From DATGIQ01 sp035295665 (GTDB lineage Bacteria > Planctomycetota > Planctomycetia > Gemmatales > Gemmataceae): a stretch of DNA of 9,747 nt. The translations under genes were made by a program, and so were the position numbers. The DNA is taken from assembly GCA_035295665.1 (NCBI GenBank), contig DATGIQ010000214.1, positions 1-9,747 of the forward strand. Direction: 5' to 3'. Numbering within the stretch: the first letter of the stretch is position 1; each line of letters starts with the position of its first letter. The notes under the pieces were generated by a model. It saw nothing but the letters and a program-made list of their open reading frames with translations. It was not told the origin of the DNA and did no database searches. Positions 1-7,291 of the stretch are shown here, piece by piece.

Positions 1-1
1 C

Positions 2-400
2 AACGCCTTGCTTAGCGTCCTCGATACCACCAGCGCCAGTGATCTCAGCATCACGCTGGGGGACAATGCACAAGGAGTGACGGTGAAGGCAAGCAGTGTC
101 GCCAGCCTGAACCTCTTGCAGACGGGGAGCACCGGCAATCCCTCCTTCGACCTGGAAGACGATAGCATCCGCACCAACCTCACCCTCACCGCTGGAGCGG
201 GAAATAATACCATCGTGCTTTCCCATCTCCAGATTGGGGTCCAGCTCCTGGTCTATCTCGGAGCCGGCAAGAACACTCTCACCGCCGATCACGTCACAGC
301 GATCTTTGGCACCATCGATGGCGGCATGGGGGGCAACAATACTTACATCGACGGCGGCGGCAATGCCGGCTACGTGGTGTTCCATTTCCTGGGCCATTAA
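2..400 (+). CDS. Beta-strand repeat (beta-helix-like) surface protein, C-terminal fragment
   Basis: The frame is open to the left edge of the window, so this is the 3' part of a longer gene; 132 residues are visible, ending at TAA 398-400. The protein has irregular repeats of roughly 20-24 residues with short alternating hydrophobic strands separated by Gly/Asn turns: GAGNNTI, GAGKNTL, GMGGNNTYIDGGGN. This pattern fits a parallel beta-helix or beta-roll resembling RTX/hemolysin-like repeats, but I do not see the strict nonapeptide GGxGxDxUx array that would prove calcium-binding RTX repeats. There are no cysteines and few charged residues, as in secreted or cell-surface proteins. Large proteins of this kind are common in planctomycetes. 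No anchoring or sorting domain follows the repeats; the chain ends in VVFHFLGH. Function is unknown; adhesion or a surface-layer role is only a guess. The TTG at position 8 is not a credible start. Confidence 0.7.
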   Translation, partial: NALLSVLDTTSASDLSITLGDNAQGVTVKASSVASLNLLQTGSTGNPSFDLEDDSIRTNLTLTAGAGNNTIVLSHLQIGVQLLVYLGAGKNTLTADHVTAIFGTIDGGMGGNNTYIDGGGNAGYVVFHFLGH

Positions 401-541
401 GGAGGGCCCTCTCGAGAGAGCGAATGACGATTGGCGTCCAGCGAAAGCTGAAGAATTGCTGGCGTCGCTCCGGCTGGGACGTTACCATCAAGGACGCGCG
501 TGGTCTCCCCCCGCCAACGCGGCCATCCCCGATGTAACCGG

Positions 542-1780
542 ATGAGCGGCGGTTCCGTTGCCGACTTAATCAAGACGCTTGGCGACCTGCAACTTTTGCA
601 GCCGGCACAGCTCAAGGAACTAACGCGCACCGTGCCAGCCAATTCGCCTGAACGCCGCGCCGTGGCCAAGATGCTGCTCCAGCGCGGCTGGCTGACGGCT
701 TATCAAATTCACCAACTGGGGCAGGGCCGCGGAGAAGAGCTCGCGCTGGGCCGCTATGTGCTCCTGGAGCAGCTCGGCGAAGGGAGCATGGGTCGGGTCT
801 TCAAAGCCCGGCACCGCGACCTGAACCGTCTCGTTGCCGTCAAGATTCTCCGCGAAGAACGATGGGCCAAACCGGCCGCCGTGCGCCGATTTTATCGTGA
901 AATCCAGGCAGCGGCGCAGCTTTGCCACCCCAACATCGTCCTCGTCTATGATGCCGATCAGGTGAAGAAAAAGATCTTCTTCGCGATGGAATACATCGAT
1001 GGCATCGACCTGCATCAGCTGGTCAAGCAGTCCGGGCCGCTGCCGGTGGCGCTGGCATGCGAATACATCCGACAGGCGGCTTGGGGCTTGCAGCATGCCT
1101 TTGAGCATGGTTTGGTCCACCGCGACATTAAACCGGCCAACTTGCGCGTGACGCTTGCACCGCCATCTCCCGCGGGAAGCCAGACCGAGCAAGTCGTCAA
1201 GATCCTTGATCTCGGTTCAGCGTACTGGACATGGTCCGCGGAGAACGATTTATCCGACACGGACGTTACCGAGGAGGAAATGATCCTTGGCACGGTCGAT
1301 TATATCGCACCGGAGCAGGCCAAAGACTCCCGCAATGTCGATATCCGTACGGACATGTATAGCCTGGGCTGTACGTTCTACTATCTGCTGACCGGCCGGC
1401 CGCCGTTCCCCGAGGGCTCGGCCATGGAAAAACTTTTGAAACATCAGACCGAAAACCCGGTTCCGCTTGGTTTTCTCCGGCCGGATGTGCCGCGCGAGAT
1501 TAGCGCCGTGGTGGATAAGCTCCTGTGCAAACGAGCTGCCGACCGCTACCAAACACCGGCAGAGCTGGCCGAAGCACTGTCGTCTCGGATGCCACCAGAT
1601 ATCAGCCAATCGCCGGATAGCTGGGCTGACATCGTTACCCCGCCAGCCACCGATCCACACTGGGCCGGTCAACCGCGTGGGAACGTATGGAAAAAGGAGC
1701 GGCTTTGGCTGGCTGCGGTGCTTGCACTCTTGTTCGTGGCCGGCTTACTCATCCTGGTGGTTTTCCCACCGGATCCATGA
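542..1780 (+). CDS. Ser/Thr protein kinase (Hanks type) with C-terminal membrane anchor
   Basis: The gene encodes 412 residues. Residues 1-66 form a small helical leader ending in RGWLTAYQIHQLGQGRG, a type of leader I associate with planctomycete kinases. The kinase domain (about 71-345) has the glycine loop GEGSMGRV (79-86), ATP-binding Lys101 in VAVK, helix-C Glu120, catalytic loop HRDIKPAN (Asp195, Lys197, Asn200), DLG in place of DFG (Asp223), and APE (256-258), so it should be active. An insert of about 10 residues rich in Pro and Ser separates the catalytic loop from DLG. The activation segment has several Ser/Thr residues that could be autophosphorylated. Residues 387-407 are one hydrophobic helix preceded by KKER, leaving only about five residues beyond it. 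The kinase should therefore sit in the cytoplasm as a tail-anchored protein with no outer sensor domain. I chose ATG 542 because the leader starts naturally there; GTG 500 has an AGGA five bases upstream but adds 14 unconvincing residues. Substrates are unknown. Confidence 0.92.
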   Translation: MSGGSVADLIKTLGDLQLLQPAQLKELTRTVPANSPERRAVAKMLLQRGWLTAYQIHQLGQGRGEELALGRYVLLEQLGEGSMGRVFKARHRDLNRLVAVKILREERWAKPAAVRRFYREIQAAAQLCHPNIVLVYDADQVKKKIFFAMEYIDGIDLHQLVKQSGPLPVALACEYIRQAAWGLQHAFEHGLVHRDIKPANLRVTLAPPSPAGSQTEQVVKILDLGSAYWTWSAENDLSDTDVTEEEMILGTVDYIAPEQAKDSRNVDIRTDMYSLGCTFYYLLTGRPPFPEGSAMEKLLKHQTENPVPLGFLRPDVPREISAVVDKLLCKRAADRYQTPAELAEALSSRMPPDISQSPDSWADIVTPPATDPHWAGQPRGNVWKKERLWLAAVLALLFVAGLLILVVFPPDP

Positions 1781-1856
1781 ATCCCCTAGCTTACGCCGTT
1801 CGGTAGCATGCACGCGGAGAGTGCCATTTTCATTCGGCCACAAGTACGGTATCCCA

Positions 1857-1885
1857 TTCGCAGCCCCGCCCATCTGTGCTAAAAT
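1857..1885 (+). promoter_or_regulatory. Candidate sigma70-type promoter of mfd with extended -10
   Basis: A -35-like TTCGCA (1857-1862, 4 of 6 consensus bases) is followed after 17 bases by TAAAAT (1880-1885, 5 of 6). TG lies one base before the -10 (1877-1878), which makes an extended -10 element. Transcription would start near 1892 and give a leader of about 13 bases holding the ribosome binding site. The -10 overlaps the upstream in-frame ATG at 1884, which argues against that ATG as start. This is inferred from sequence only. Confidence 0.5.
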
Positions 1886-1893
1886 GAGGGAAA

Positions 1894-1897
1894 AGGA
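1894..1897 (+). promoter_or_regulatory. Ribosome binding site deciding the mfd start
   Basis: AGGA, within an A-rich context, lies seven bases before ATG 1905. No comparable site precedes the in-frame ATG at 1884, so it supports 1905 as the start. Confidence 0.6.
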
Positions 1898-1904
1898 ATG
1901 CATT

Positions 1905-4900
1905 ATGCCGCCTGCGACGGCGCGTTTGCCTGCTCTCCATAGCCTCACAGACTTGACGCGAATCGTGCAGACAACCGAGGGGTTTGGTCCCCTCGTTGCT
2001 GCTCTGAAACGTGCTCAGGGAGCGTCCGTCGATGGTACCTGGGGCTCCTCCAATGCCCTGGTTGCCGCCGCGCTTGGACAGCATGCGCCTCACTCGCTGC
2101 TTGTGGTCATTGCCCATCCTCGCGACCTTGATAGCTGGGCCGAAGACCTCGCCAGCTTCGCTGGTCTGCGCCCCACCGTATTCCCGGCCTGGGACAACCG
2201 CCCCGGCGAGGCCACGCTCCTCGATGAAGTGGCCAGTCAACGTCTGCGAGTCCTCAAACAGCTGGAGAGCGATTCGCCGCCGCGCTACGTGGTGACCACC
2301 ATCCAGGCGTTAATCCAACCCGTTCCCGACCGCGCTCGGTTGGCCCAGCACCGCCGGCTGCTGCACGTGAGCGATTCGATCGATCCCGATGCGCTGGCTG
2401 CCTGGCTCGTCGACCGTGGGTTTCGGCGCACCGAAGCGGTTGAGCTGCCCGGTGAGTTCAGTCGCCGTGGTGGCATCGTGGACATTTTTTCTGCTGACGC
2501 CGAAACACCCTACCGGCTGGAGTTTTTCGGCGACGAAATCGAATCGATCCGCCAATTCTCGCCCCACAACCAGCGCAGCCTTCGCCAGCTCCAAACCGTC
2601 GAGTTGCTGGGGACCGGTGGTGGAGAAGACAAGGAGAAGGGAAGACAGGAAGACGGAAAGACGCCCCCCGAAACCGGGCACTTGTGCGATTACCTTCCTG
2701 CGGATGCGTGGACGGTCCTGGTCGAGCCCAGCGACTTGCAAGAACAAGGCAAACACTACCTCGAACGGGTCGCCGATCCGCGTGGCTTGTTTTCCGTGGC
2801 GGGGGTCTTTCAACAGCTACTGCGGTTCCCGAGTGTTCAAGAATCCGCGCTGCCGGCCGCCACCGTGGAAACAGTCTGTCATCTCCGTGTCGAATCAGTC
2901 GAGCGCTTCGGTGGCGACATCTCCAAGCTCCGCGACGAACTGGATGGCGCGGTGGGTGGGGATCAGGTCTTGATCGCTTGCCACAATGAAGCCGAGTGTA
3001 AGCGCCTGGGCGAAGTGCTGGCGGCGGGACAGTTGGCACAATCCGATCGGCTGCGGCTGGTCACGGGCCACGTCCGCGCCGGCTTTCGCATGGTGGACAC
3101 CGACATCGTTGTCCTCAGCGATCACGAGCTGTTTCATCGCGACGAAGCCCGCCAGGTCCTGCCGCGCCGGCGTTTGGAATCGCGTGCCATCGACAGCTTC
3201 CTCGATCTGGCGGAAGGCGATCTCGTCGTCCACGTCACTCACGGCATCGCCCGCTTCCGCGGCATGCAGGTCCTGGAGAACAATGGCCGGTCCGAAGAAC
3301 ATTTGATTCTGGAATTCCGCGAAGGGACCCGTGTCTTTGTGCCGGCGTCGAAGATTGACCTGGTGCAGAAATACATCGGCGGGGCACGCACCGAACCGGA
3401 GCTTTCCAAGCTTGGTGGCACAGCCTGGCAGCGGAAGAAGGAAAAAGTTGAATCGGCAGTGCTCGATTTGGCCAGCGAAATGATCGAGCTCCAGGCCCTC
3501 CGCGAAGCCAAGCCGGGGATTGCCCTGCCGCCTGATACGGAGTGGCAAGGGGAGTTCGAGGCGGCCTTCCCCTATCAGGAGACGCCCGACCAATTGACGA
3601 CCCTGACGGAGATCAAGCGCGACATGCAGCGGCCGCGGCCGATGGATCGGCTCATCTGCGGGGACGTGGGCTACGGCAAGACCGAGCTGGCCATCCGGGC
3701 TGCGTTCAAGACGATCGACAACGGCCGCCAGGTGGCCGTGCTCGTGCCCACCACCGTGCTGGCCGAGCAGCATTATCGCACCTTCAGCGAGCGCTTGGCC
3801 GAATATCCCTTCCTGGTGGAGAGCATCAGCCGCTTCCGCACCCACGGCGAGCAGAAGCGCATCCTGGAACGGCTGGCCCAGGGCGGCGTCGACATCATCA
3901 TTGGTACCCATCGGCTGGTCAGTGCGGACGTTTCGTTCAAGGATCTCGGCCTGGTTATCATCGACGAAGAGCAACGCTTCGGCGTCGAGCACAAAGAGCG
4001 GCTCAAACGATTGCGGCAAACGGTGGACGTGCTCACGATGACGGCGACGCCGATCCCGCGCACCCTGCACCTGGCCCTGCTCGGGATCCGCGACATCAGC
4101 AACCTGGAAACACCGCCGGCCGACCGCTTGGCAATCGAGACGCGCATCATCCGTTTCGATCCCGAGCTGATTCGCCATGCGGTGCTGCGGGAGCTCAACC
4201 GCGACGGCCAGGTCTACTTTGTCCACAACCGGGTTTACAACATCAAGGAGGTAGCGAATCGGCTCCAGAGTATCGTCCCCGAGGCACGCCTCACGGTGGC
4301 ACATGGGCAGATGCCGGAACACGAGCTGGAACAGGCCATGGTCCGCTTTGTCCGCCGCGAGTCGGATATTCTCGTGGCAACGACGATCATCGAGAGCGGA
4401 CTGGACATCCCGAATGCAAACACCATTTTTATCAATCAAGCCGACAATTACGGACTGGCCGACCTGCATCAACTCCGTGGCCGGGTGGGCCGCTACAAGC
4501 ACCGGGCCTACGCTTACCTGTTGCTGGACGGGGAACGGGGCGTCACGCCCAACGCAGCCCGGCGGTTGAAGGCGATTGAGGAATTCACCGAGCTGGGTGC
4601 GGGCTTCAAGATCGCCATGCGCGATCTCGAAATCCGGGGCGCCGGCAATATCCTGGGCACGCAGCAAAGCGGCCACATTGCCGCGATTGGCTATGAGATG
4701 TATTGTCAGCTTCTGGAGAACGCGGTACGGCGGCTCAAAAACCAACCGCTGCGAACTCCGCTGGATGTGACCGTTGATCTCCCCTGGCCGGCCTATCTTC
4801 CGCGGGACTACGTTACCGGCCAACGGCTGCGCATCGAGGTGTATCGGCGGCTGGCGCGAGTGCGGCGGCTGGAACGGCTGGAGGATTTCCGTCAGGAAAT

Positions 4901-5219
4901 CCGTGATCGCTTCGGCCCCTTGCCCGAGACGGCGGAATGGCTGCTCCGCTTGGCTGAGGTGCGCTTGCTGGCCGCGCGCTGGCAAATCGCCGGCCTTCAC
5001 CTGGAGGAAGTCCTCGACAAGAGTACCGGCACGCGCGATTTGGTGTTCCGCTACCACGGCCCGCGCCGCATTCGACGCCTGGCCGACCGTGCCAACGGCC
5101 GGCTACGCATCGTGGATGAGGCCACCGCGTATTTTCGCTTGGCGCCGGCCGAAACCGAGCCGGAGCCGTTGTATGCCTGTCTCAAAAACCTCTTGCGTCC
5201 CTCGGCAGAGTCGGTATAG
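1905..5219 (+). CDS. mfd: Transcription-repair coupling factor Mfd
   Basis: The gene encodes 1104 residues, close to the 1148 of E. coli Mfd. Mfd is a cytoplasmic ATP-driven DNA translocase that pushes stalled RNA polymerase off damaged templates and recruits UvrA for nucleotide excision repair. The N-terminal UvrB-like module shows WDNRP (96-100), the RRGGIVDIF region (187-195) and YRLEFFGDEIESI (203-215). The CarD-like RNA polymerase interaction domain covers about 436-495 (EGDLVVHVTHGIARFRGM). RecG-type motor motifs follow: Walker A GDVGYGKT (586-593, Lys592), DEEQ (687-690), TATPIPRTL (713-721) and QLRGRVGR (856-863). Next come the translocation motif with the RGAGNILGTQQSGH stretch and a C-terminal regulatory domain from about 960. 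All key motor residues are present. An acidic/basic segment at 240-253 is encoded by a purine-rich tandem repeat. The open frame runs upstream into the kinase gene to 1467, but that part is a shadow frame. The gene lies 124 bases after the kinase and seems to have its own promoter. Confidence 0.97.
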   Translation: MPPATARLPALHSLTDLTRIVQTTEGFGPLVAALKRAQGASVDGTWGSSNALVAAALGQHAPHSLLVVIAHPRDLDSWAEDLASFAGLRPTVFPAWDNRPGEATLLDEVASQRLRVLKQLESDSPPRYVVTTIQALIQPVPDRARLAQHRRLLHVSDSIDPDALAAWLVDRGFRRTEAVELPGEFSRRGGIVDIFSADAETPYRLEFFGDEIESIRQFSPHNQRSLRQLQTVELLGTGGGEDKEKGRQEDGKTPPETGHLCDYLPADAWTVLVEPSDLQEQGKHYLERVADPRGLFSVAGVFQQLLRFPSVQESALPAATVETVCHLRVESVERFGGDISKLRDELDGAVGGDQVLIACHNEAECKRLGEVLAAGQLAQSDRLRLVTGHVRAGFRMVDTDIVVLSDHELFHRDEARQVLPRRRLESRAIDSFLDLAEGDLVVHVTHGIARFRGMQVLENNGRSEEHLILEFREGTRVFVPASKIDLVQKYIGGARTEPELSKLGGTAWQRKKEKVESAVLDLASEMIELQALREAKPGIALPPDTEWQGEFEAAFPYQETPDQLTTLTEIKRDMQRPRPMDRLICGDVGYGKTELAIRAAFKTIDNGRQVAVLVPTTVLAEQHYRTFSERLAEYPFLVESISRFRTHGEQKRILERLAQGGVDIIIGTHRLVSADVSFKDLGLVIIDEEQRFGVEHKERLKRLRQTVDVLTMTATPIPRTLHLALLGIRDISNLETPPADRLAIETRIIRFDPELIRHAVLRELNRDGQVYFVHNRVYNIKEVANRLQSIVPEARLTVAHGQMPEHELEQAMVRFVRRESDILVATTIIESGLDIPNANTIFINQADNYGLADLHQLRGRVGRYKHRAYAYLLLDGERGVTPNAARRLKAIEEFTELGAGFKIAMRDLEIRGAGNILGTQQSGHIAAIGYEMYCQLLENAVRRLKNQPLRTPLDVTVDLPWPAYLPRDYVTGQRLRIEVYRRLARVRRLERLEDFRQEIRDRFGPLPETAEWLLRLAEVRLLAARWQIAGLHLEEVLDKSTGTRDLVFRYHGPRRIRRLADRANGRLRIVDEATAYFRLAPAETEPEPLYACLKNLLRPSAESV
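2622..2662 (+). repeat. Purine-rich short tandem repeat inside mfd
   Basis: This stretch is purine except for a few C bases and contains two GGAAGAC units eight bases apart (2640-2646 and 2648-2654), followed by the variant GAAAGAC (2656-2662). It stays in frame and encodes Gly240 to about residue 253, a run of charged Glu, Asp, Lys, Arg and Gln residues. It falls in a linker after the UvrB-like half, where the Mfd family varies. Its base use differs from the surrounding GC-balanced coding DNA, which suggests repeat expansion or insertion. Confidence 0.55.
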
Positions 5220-5220
5220 T
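5193..5220 (+). promoter_or_regulatory. Candidate promoter of the folding-lipoprotein gene, inside the end of mfd
   Basis: TTGCGT (5193-5198, the first three bases match TTGACA) is followed after 16 bases by TATAGT (5215-5220, 5 of 6 matches to TATAAT). The -10 overlaps the mfd stop codon. Transcription from here would start near 5227, about 45 bases before ATG 5271. The -35 is weak, so this is a plausible candidate only. Confidence 0.38.
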
Positions 5221-5258
5221 CCGCTCCCCCATGCAGAGGCGAAATGGGTCCAGCATCT

Positions 5259-5264
5259 GGAGGG
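5259..5264 (+). promoter_or_regulatory. Ribosome binding site deciding the start at 5271
   Basis: GGAGGG lies six bases before ATG 5271. It directly abuts ATG 5265 and lies after ATG 5244, so it cannot serve either; the start is therefore set at 5271. Confidence 0.7.
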
Positions 5265-5270
5265 ATGGGA

Positions 5271-6566
5271 ATGTTGCGCATCTTTCCTGGCGTGTGCCAT
5301 CCCCCGGAAGGCGCACGGAGGCTCCTGATTCCGTGTGTCGTGTCCGGCTTCGCCGCGGCCGTTTGTGGCCTCCTGGGTTGCAGCACGCATTCGCTGAATC
5401 TGGCGGAGCAAAGCGCCCGGCCCAAGGAGAACACAACCAGCCTCGTCTCCTCCACATCCCTAAGCTCGGCTCCCGCGGCTAGCGTGGCGACGGCAGCGAA
5501 TGCGCCGTCAGATTCCGCGCCCCTGAATGTCTCCCGGCTTCAGAAGCCCGACGGCGATTCGCCCAAGCCGGCTGCCGGCCGTTCAACCCTTGACCTGGCA
5601 ACGTATCAAACGCCGCCCCCCAGTAGGGGCGAAGTGGCCGCGCGCGTCCGCGCCACGGTCAACGGCACGCCGATCCTGGATGAGGAGGTGCGCGAAGCCA
5701 TTTACCCCTACCTGATGGCGACGCAGAACCTTCCCGAACCGGAACGCAGCCAGCGCCGCAAAGACGTCTTCGAAAAGGAACTCAAGCAGCTCATTGAGCG
5801 GGAAATCATCCTTCAAGATATGTTCGCGAAGCTCAAGGATAAAAAACCGGTCCTCGACAAATTGAAAGAGGCAGCAAGCAAGGAGTTCGACAAGAAGTTG
5901 AACGAGACCCGCAAGACCGTGAAGTTCAAGACCGATGAGGAGGTGAAGGCCTTCTTCCGTATGCAAGGTCTCACCCTGGAAGGGGTACGCCGGCAAGTCG
6001 AGCGCAACTTCATGGCTATGGAGTACATGCGGAACCGAATCTTTCCGTCCATCCAGCGTATCGGCCCCGAGCAGATCCGTGAATATTACGATGGCCATCC
6101 CGAAGAATTCCAGGTGGCCGATGGCGTCACCTGGCAAGACATCTTTCTCGACGCCAGCAGGTATTCCAACCGCGAGGCGGCCCGCCAGTTTGCCGCCCAG
6201 CTCATCGCCAGGGCCCGAGCGGGAGAAGATTTTCGGCAGCTCGTGACCCAGTACGATCAGGGCAACAGCTCGTATTTGAATGGCGAAGGCTACGGGCATC
6301 ACCGCGGCGAGATCAAACCACCCGAAGCGGAACCCATCCTCTTCCAGATGCGAGAAGGGGACATGAAGTTGGTGGAGCTAACCAACGGCTTCCATGTCGT
6401 CCGCCTGGTCAAGCGGGAACATGCCGGCCTCAAGCCGTTCGATGAGAAGACGCAAACGGCTATTAGCAACAAGCTCCAAGGGCAAGCCTGGGAGCGCGAA
6501 TACCAACGAATCCTGCGCGAGTTGAAGCGAAAGGCTTCGATCGAAATCTCCGCCAACCCACAGTAG
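5271..6566 (+). CDS. Lipoprotein with SurA/PrsA-like chaperone and parvulin-type PPIase domains
   Basis: The gene encodes 431 residues. A signal sequence with Arg16/Arg17 and a hydrophobic stretch leads into LLGC, a lipobox with Cys37, so the protein is probably lipid-anchored outside the inner membrane. Residues 47-118 are a low-complexity Ser/Ala/Pro linker. About 122-275 resembles the SurA N-terminal chaperone region: VRATVNGTPILDEEV, then charged helices rich in Glu and Lys. About 276-385 matches a parvulin prolyl isomerase domain, with Phe358, Met360 and the closing strand TNGFHVVRLVKRE (His375). Proteins of this kind help secreted proteins fold, in some cases speeding cis-trans isomerisation at proline. 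The first active-site His expected in the early HIL motif appears as Asp290 (WQDIFL), and the usual GGDLG loop reads GEGYG, so catalysis may be weak or absent. The gene starts 51 bases after mfd and ends at a convergent terminator. Chaperone role likely; enzymatic activity uncertain. Confidence 0.85.
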   Translation: MLRIFPGVCHPPEGARRLLIPCVVSGFAAAVCGLLGCSTHSLNLAEQSARPKENTTSLVSSTSLSSAPAASVATAANAPSDSAPLNVSRLQKPDGDSPKPAAGRSTLDLATYQTPPPSRGEVAARVRATVNGTPILDEEVREAIYPYLMATQNLPEPERSQRRKDVFEKELKQLIEREIILQDMFAKLKDKKPVLDKLKEAASKEFDKKLNETRKTVKFKTDEEVKAFFRMQGLTLEGVRRQVERNFMAMEYMRNRIFPSIQRIGPEQIREYYDGHPEEFQVADGVTWQDIFLDASRYSNREAARQFAAQLIARARAGEDFRQLVTQYDQGNSSYLNGEGYGHHRGEIKPPEAEPILFQMREGDMKLVELTNGFHVVRLVKREHAGLKPFDEKTQTAISNKLQGQAWEREYQRILRELKRKASIEISANPQ

Positions 6567-6573
6567 GGTGGAA

Positions 6574-6609
6574 AGGATAGAGGATTGCCGGCGTGCCATC
6601 CTCTATCCT
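6574..6609. terminator. Bidirectional terminator-like inverted repeat between convergent genes
   Basis: Two perfectly complementary 12-base arms (6574-6585 AGGATAGAGGAT and 6598-6609) enclose a 12-base GC-rich loop. The hairpin begins 7 bases after the stop of the folding-lipoprotein gene and lies 14 bases past the stop of the minus-strand lipoprotein gene. On the minus strand the stem is followed at once by TTTCC. On the plus strand a pyrimidine-rich tract follows, ending in TCTTTC near 6620. There is no long T run, so it is a moderate candidate for intrinsic termination in both directions. Confidence 0.6.
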
Positions 6610-6623
6610 CTCTCCTTGATCTT

Positions 6624-7040
6624 TCACTCCGATGCTGAAGCCACCGGCGCGGCGCTCGAAGTAGCGGGAGCTTCTGCCTGGCCGAGCAGGGTCTTGATGC
6701 TCTTGCGGAACTGATCAAATTGGCTCTGGATGGAATCGCGTTCGCTGGTACGGACGGCCAGCTGTTGGCGAAGCTCATCGCGTTCCTTGACGGCAGCTTG
6801 CAACTGTTCTACCTGCTGGCCGAGCTGAGTCCGTTCTTGTTCGGCCACCGTCAACTGCTTGCGGAGCTGCTCCCGGACTGCGACGACGGCCTTGAAATCG
6901 TCTTCGAGCTTGGCGATCTTGGTCTCGAGGACACGGATCCGCTCAGCGCTCGCATGTCCATTGGTTGCTCCCTGGGCACAGCCCCATAAACCCAAACAAG
7001 CGACAACCAGCACGCTGAGTGCCTTCTGGGCTTGGCTCAT
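6624..7040 (-). CDS. Small coiled-coil lipoprotein, function unknown
   Basis: The gene encodes 138 residues read leftwards from ATG at 7040. The first 20 residues form a signal sequence (Lys7, then a hydrophobic stretch) ending in LGLWG-Cys21, a lipobox, so the mature protein should be lipid-anchored in the envelope. Residues 32-117 are a long helix rich in Glu, Gln, Arg and Leu with regular hydrophobic spacing (VLETKIAKLEDDF, LRKQLTVAEQE, QVEQLQAAVKERDEL), a clear coiled coil likely to form dimers or trimers. The tail (121-138) is Ala/Ser/Pro-rich. An AAGGAG lies seven bases before ATG 7040 and only four before the adjacent in-frame ATG 7043, so 7040 is preferred; starting at 7043 would add one Met. 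It converges on the folding-lipoprotein gene and shares its terminator hairpin. I recognise no named family; a spacer or anchoring role in the periplasm is a guess from shape alone. Confidence 0.8.
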   Translation of the reverse strand: MSQAQKALSVLVVACLGLWGCAQGATNGHASAERIRVLETKIAKLEDDFKAVVAVREQLRKQLTVAEQERTQLGQQVEQLQAAVKERDELRQQLAVRTSERDSIQSQFDQFRKSIKTLLGQAEAPATSSAAPVASASE

Positions 7041-7047
7041 CATGATT

Positions 7048-7053
7048 CTCCTT
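7048..7053 (-). promoter_or_regulatory. Ribosome binding site of the coiled-coil lipoprotein gene
   Basis: On the minus strand AAGGAG stands four bases before ATG 7043 and seven before ATG 7040. The spacing favours 7040. Confidence 0.65.
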
Positions 7054-7291
7054 CAAGAGGGCCGTGAGCGGACAGCGATCCCTGGCCGTTTGCCTCGGCC
7101 CAATACTACGTTTGTTCCAGAATGGGATGAAACATCCGGCGAAGGATAGTGGAGTGCCGATCGGGCATCCTGCGCCGCTTACCCAACTACCGTGACTCGC
7201 CAGATATTATTTCGGCAGAAGAGTTCCCGGAACTTTACCTAGTTACGCCAGCCTACGTGATCGGAAAGGTGCCGCGGCCGCCGATGGGCGA

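Noticed and set aside
402..418. Overlapping palindromes GAGGGCCCTC and CTCTCGAGAG just after the stop at 400
   Set aside because: Neither has room for a loop and no T tract follows, so a terminator call is not supported.
500..541. GTG start at 500 for the kinase with AGGA five bases upstream
   Set aside because: It adds 14 residues that do not resemble the kinase leader; kept only as an alternative to ATG 542.
1467..1904. Upstream in-frame extension of mfd across the end of the kinase gene
   Set aside because: It overlaps the well-supported kinase in another frame, its translation is unlike any Mfd N-terminus, and ATG 1905 has a ribosome binding site and nearby promoter.
3542..4579. Long plus-strand open frame of 345 codons in another frame of mfd
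   Set aside because: Its Arg/Gly/Pro/His-rich translation is typical of a shifted reading of a GC-rich gene.
2895..5057. Long antisense open frame of 720 codons inside mfd
   Set aside because: It lies wholly opposite strongly conserved mfd coding sequence and arises from GC-rich codon use; no recognisable domain or start signal.
7144..7170. Sequence resembling the left arm and loop of the 6574 hairpin, starting GGATAGTGGAGTGCCG
   Set aside because: About 14 of 18 positions match, which is expected many times by chance in a window of this size; not convincing as a second repeat copy.
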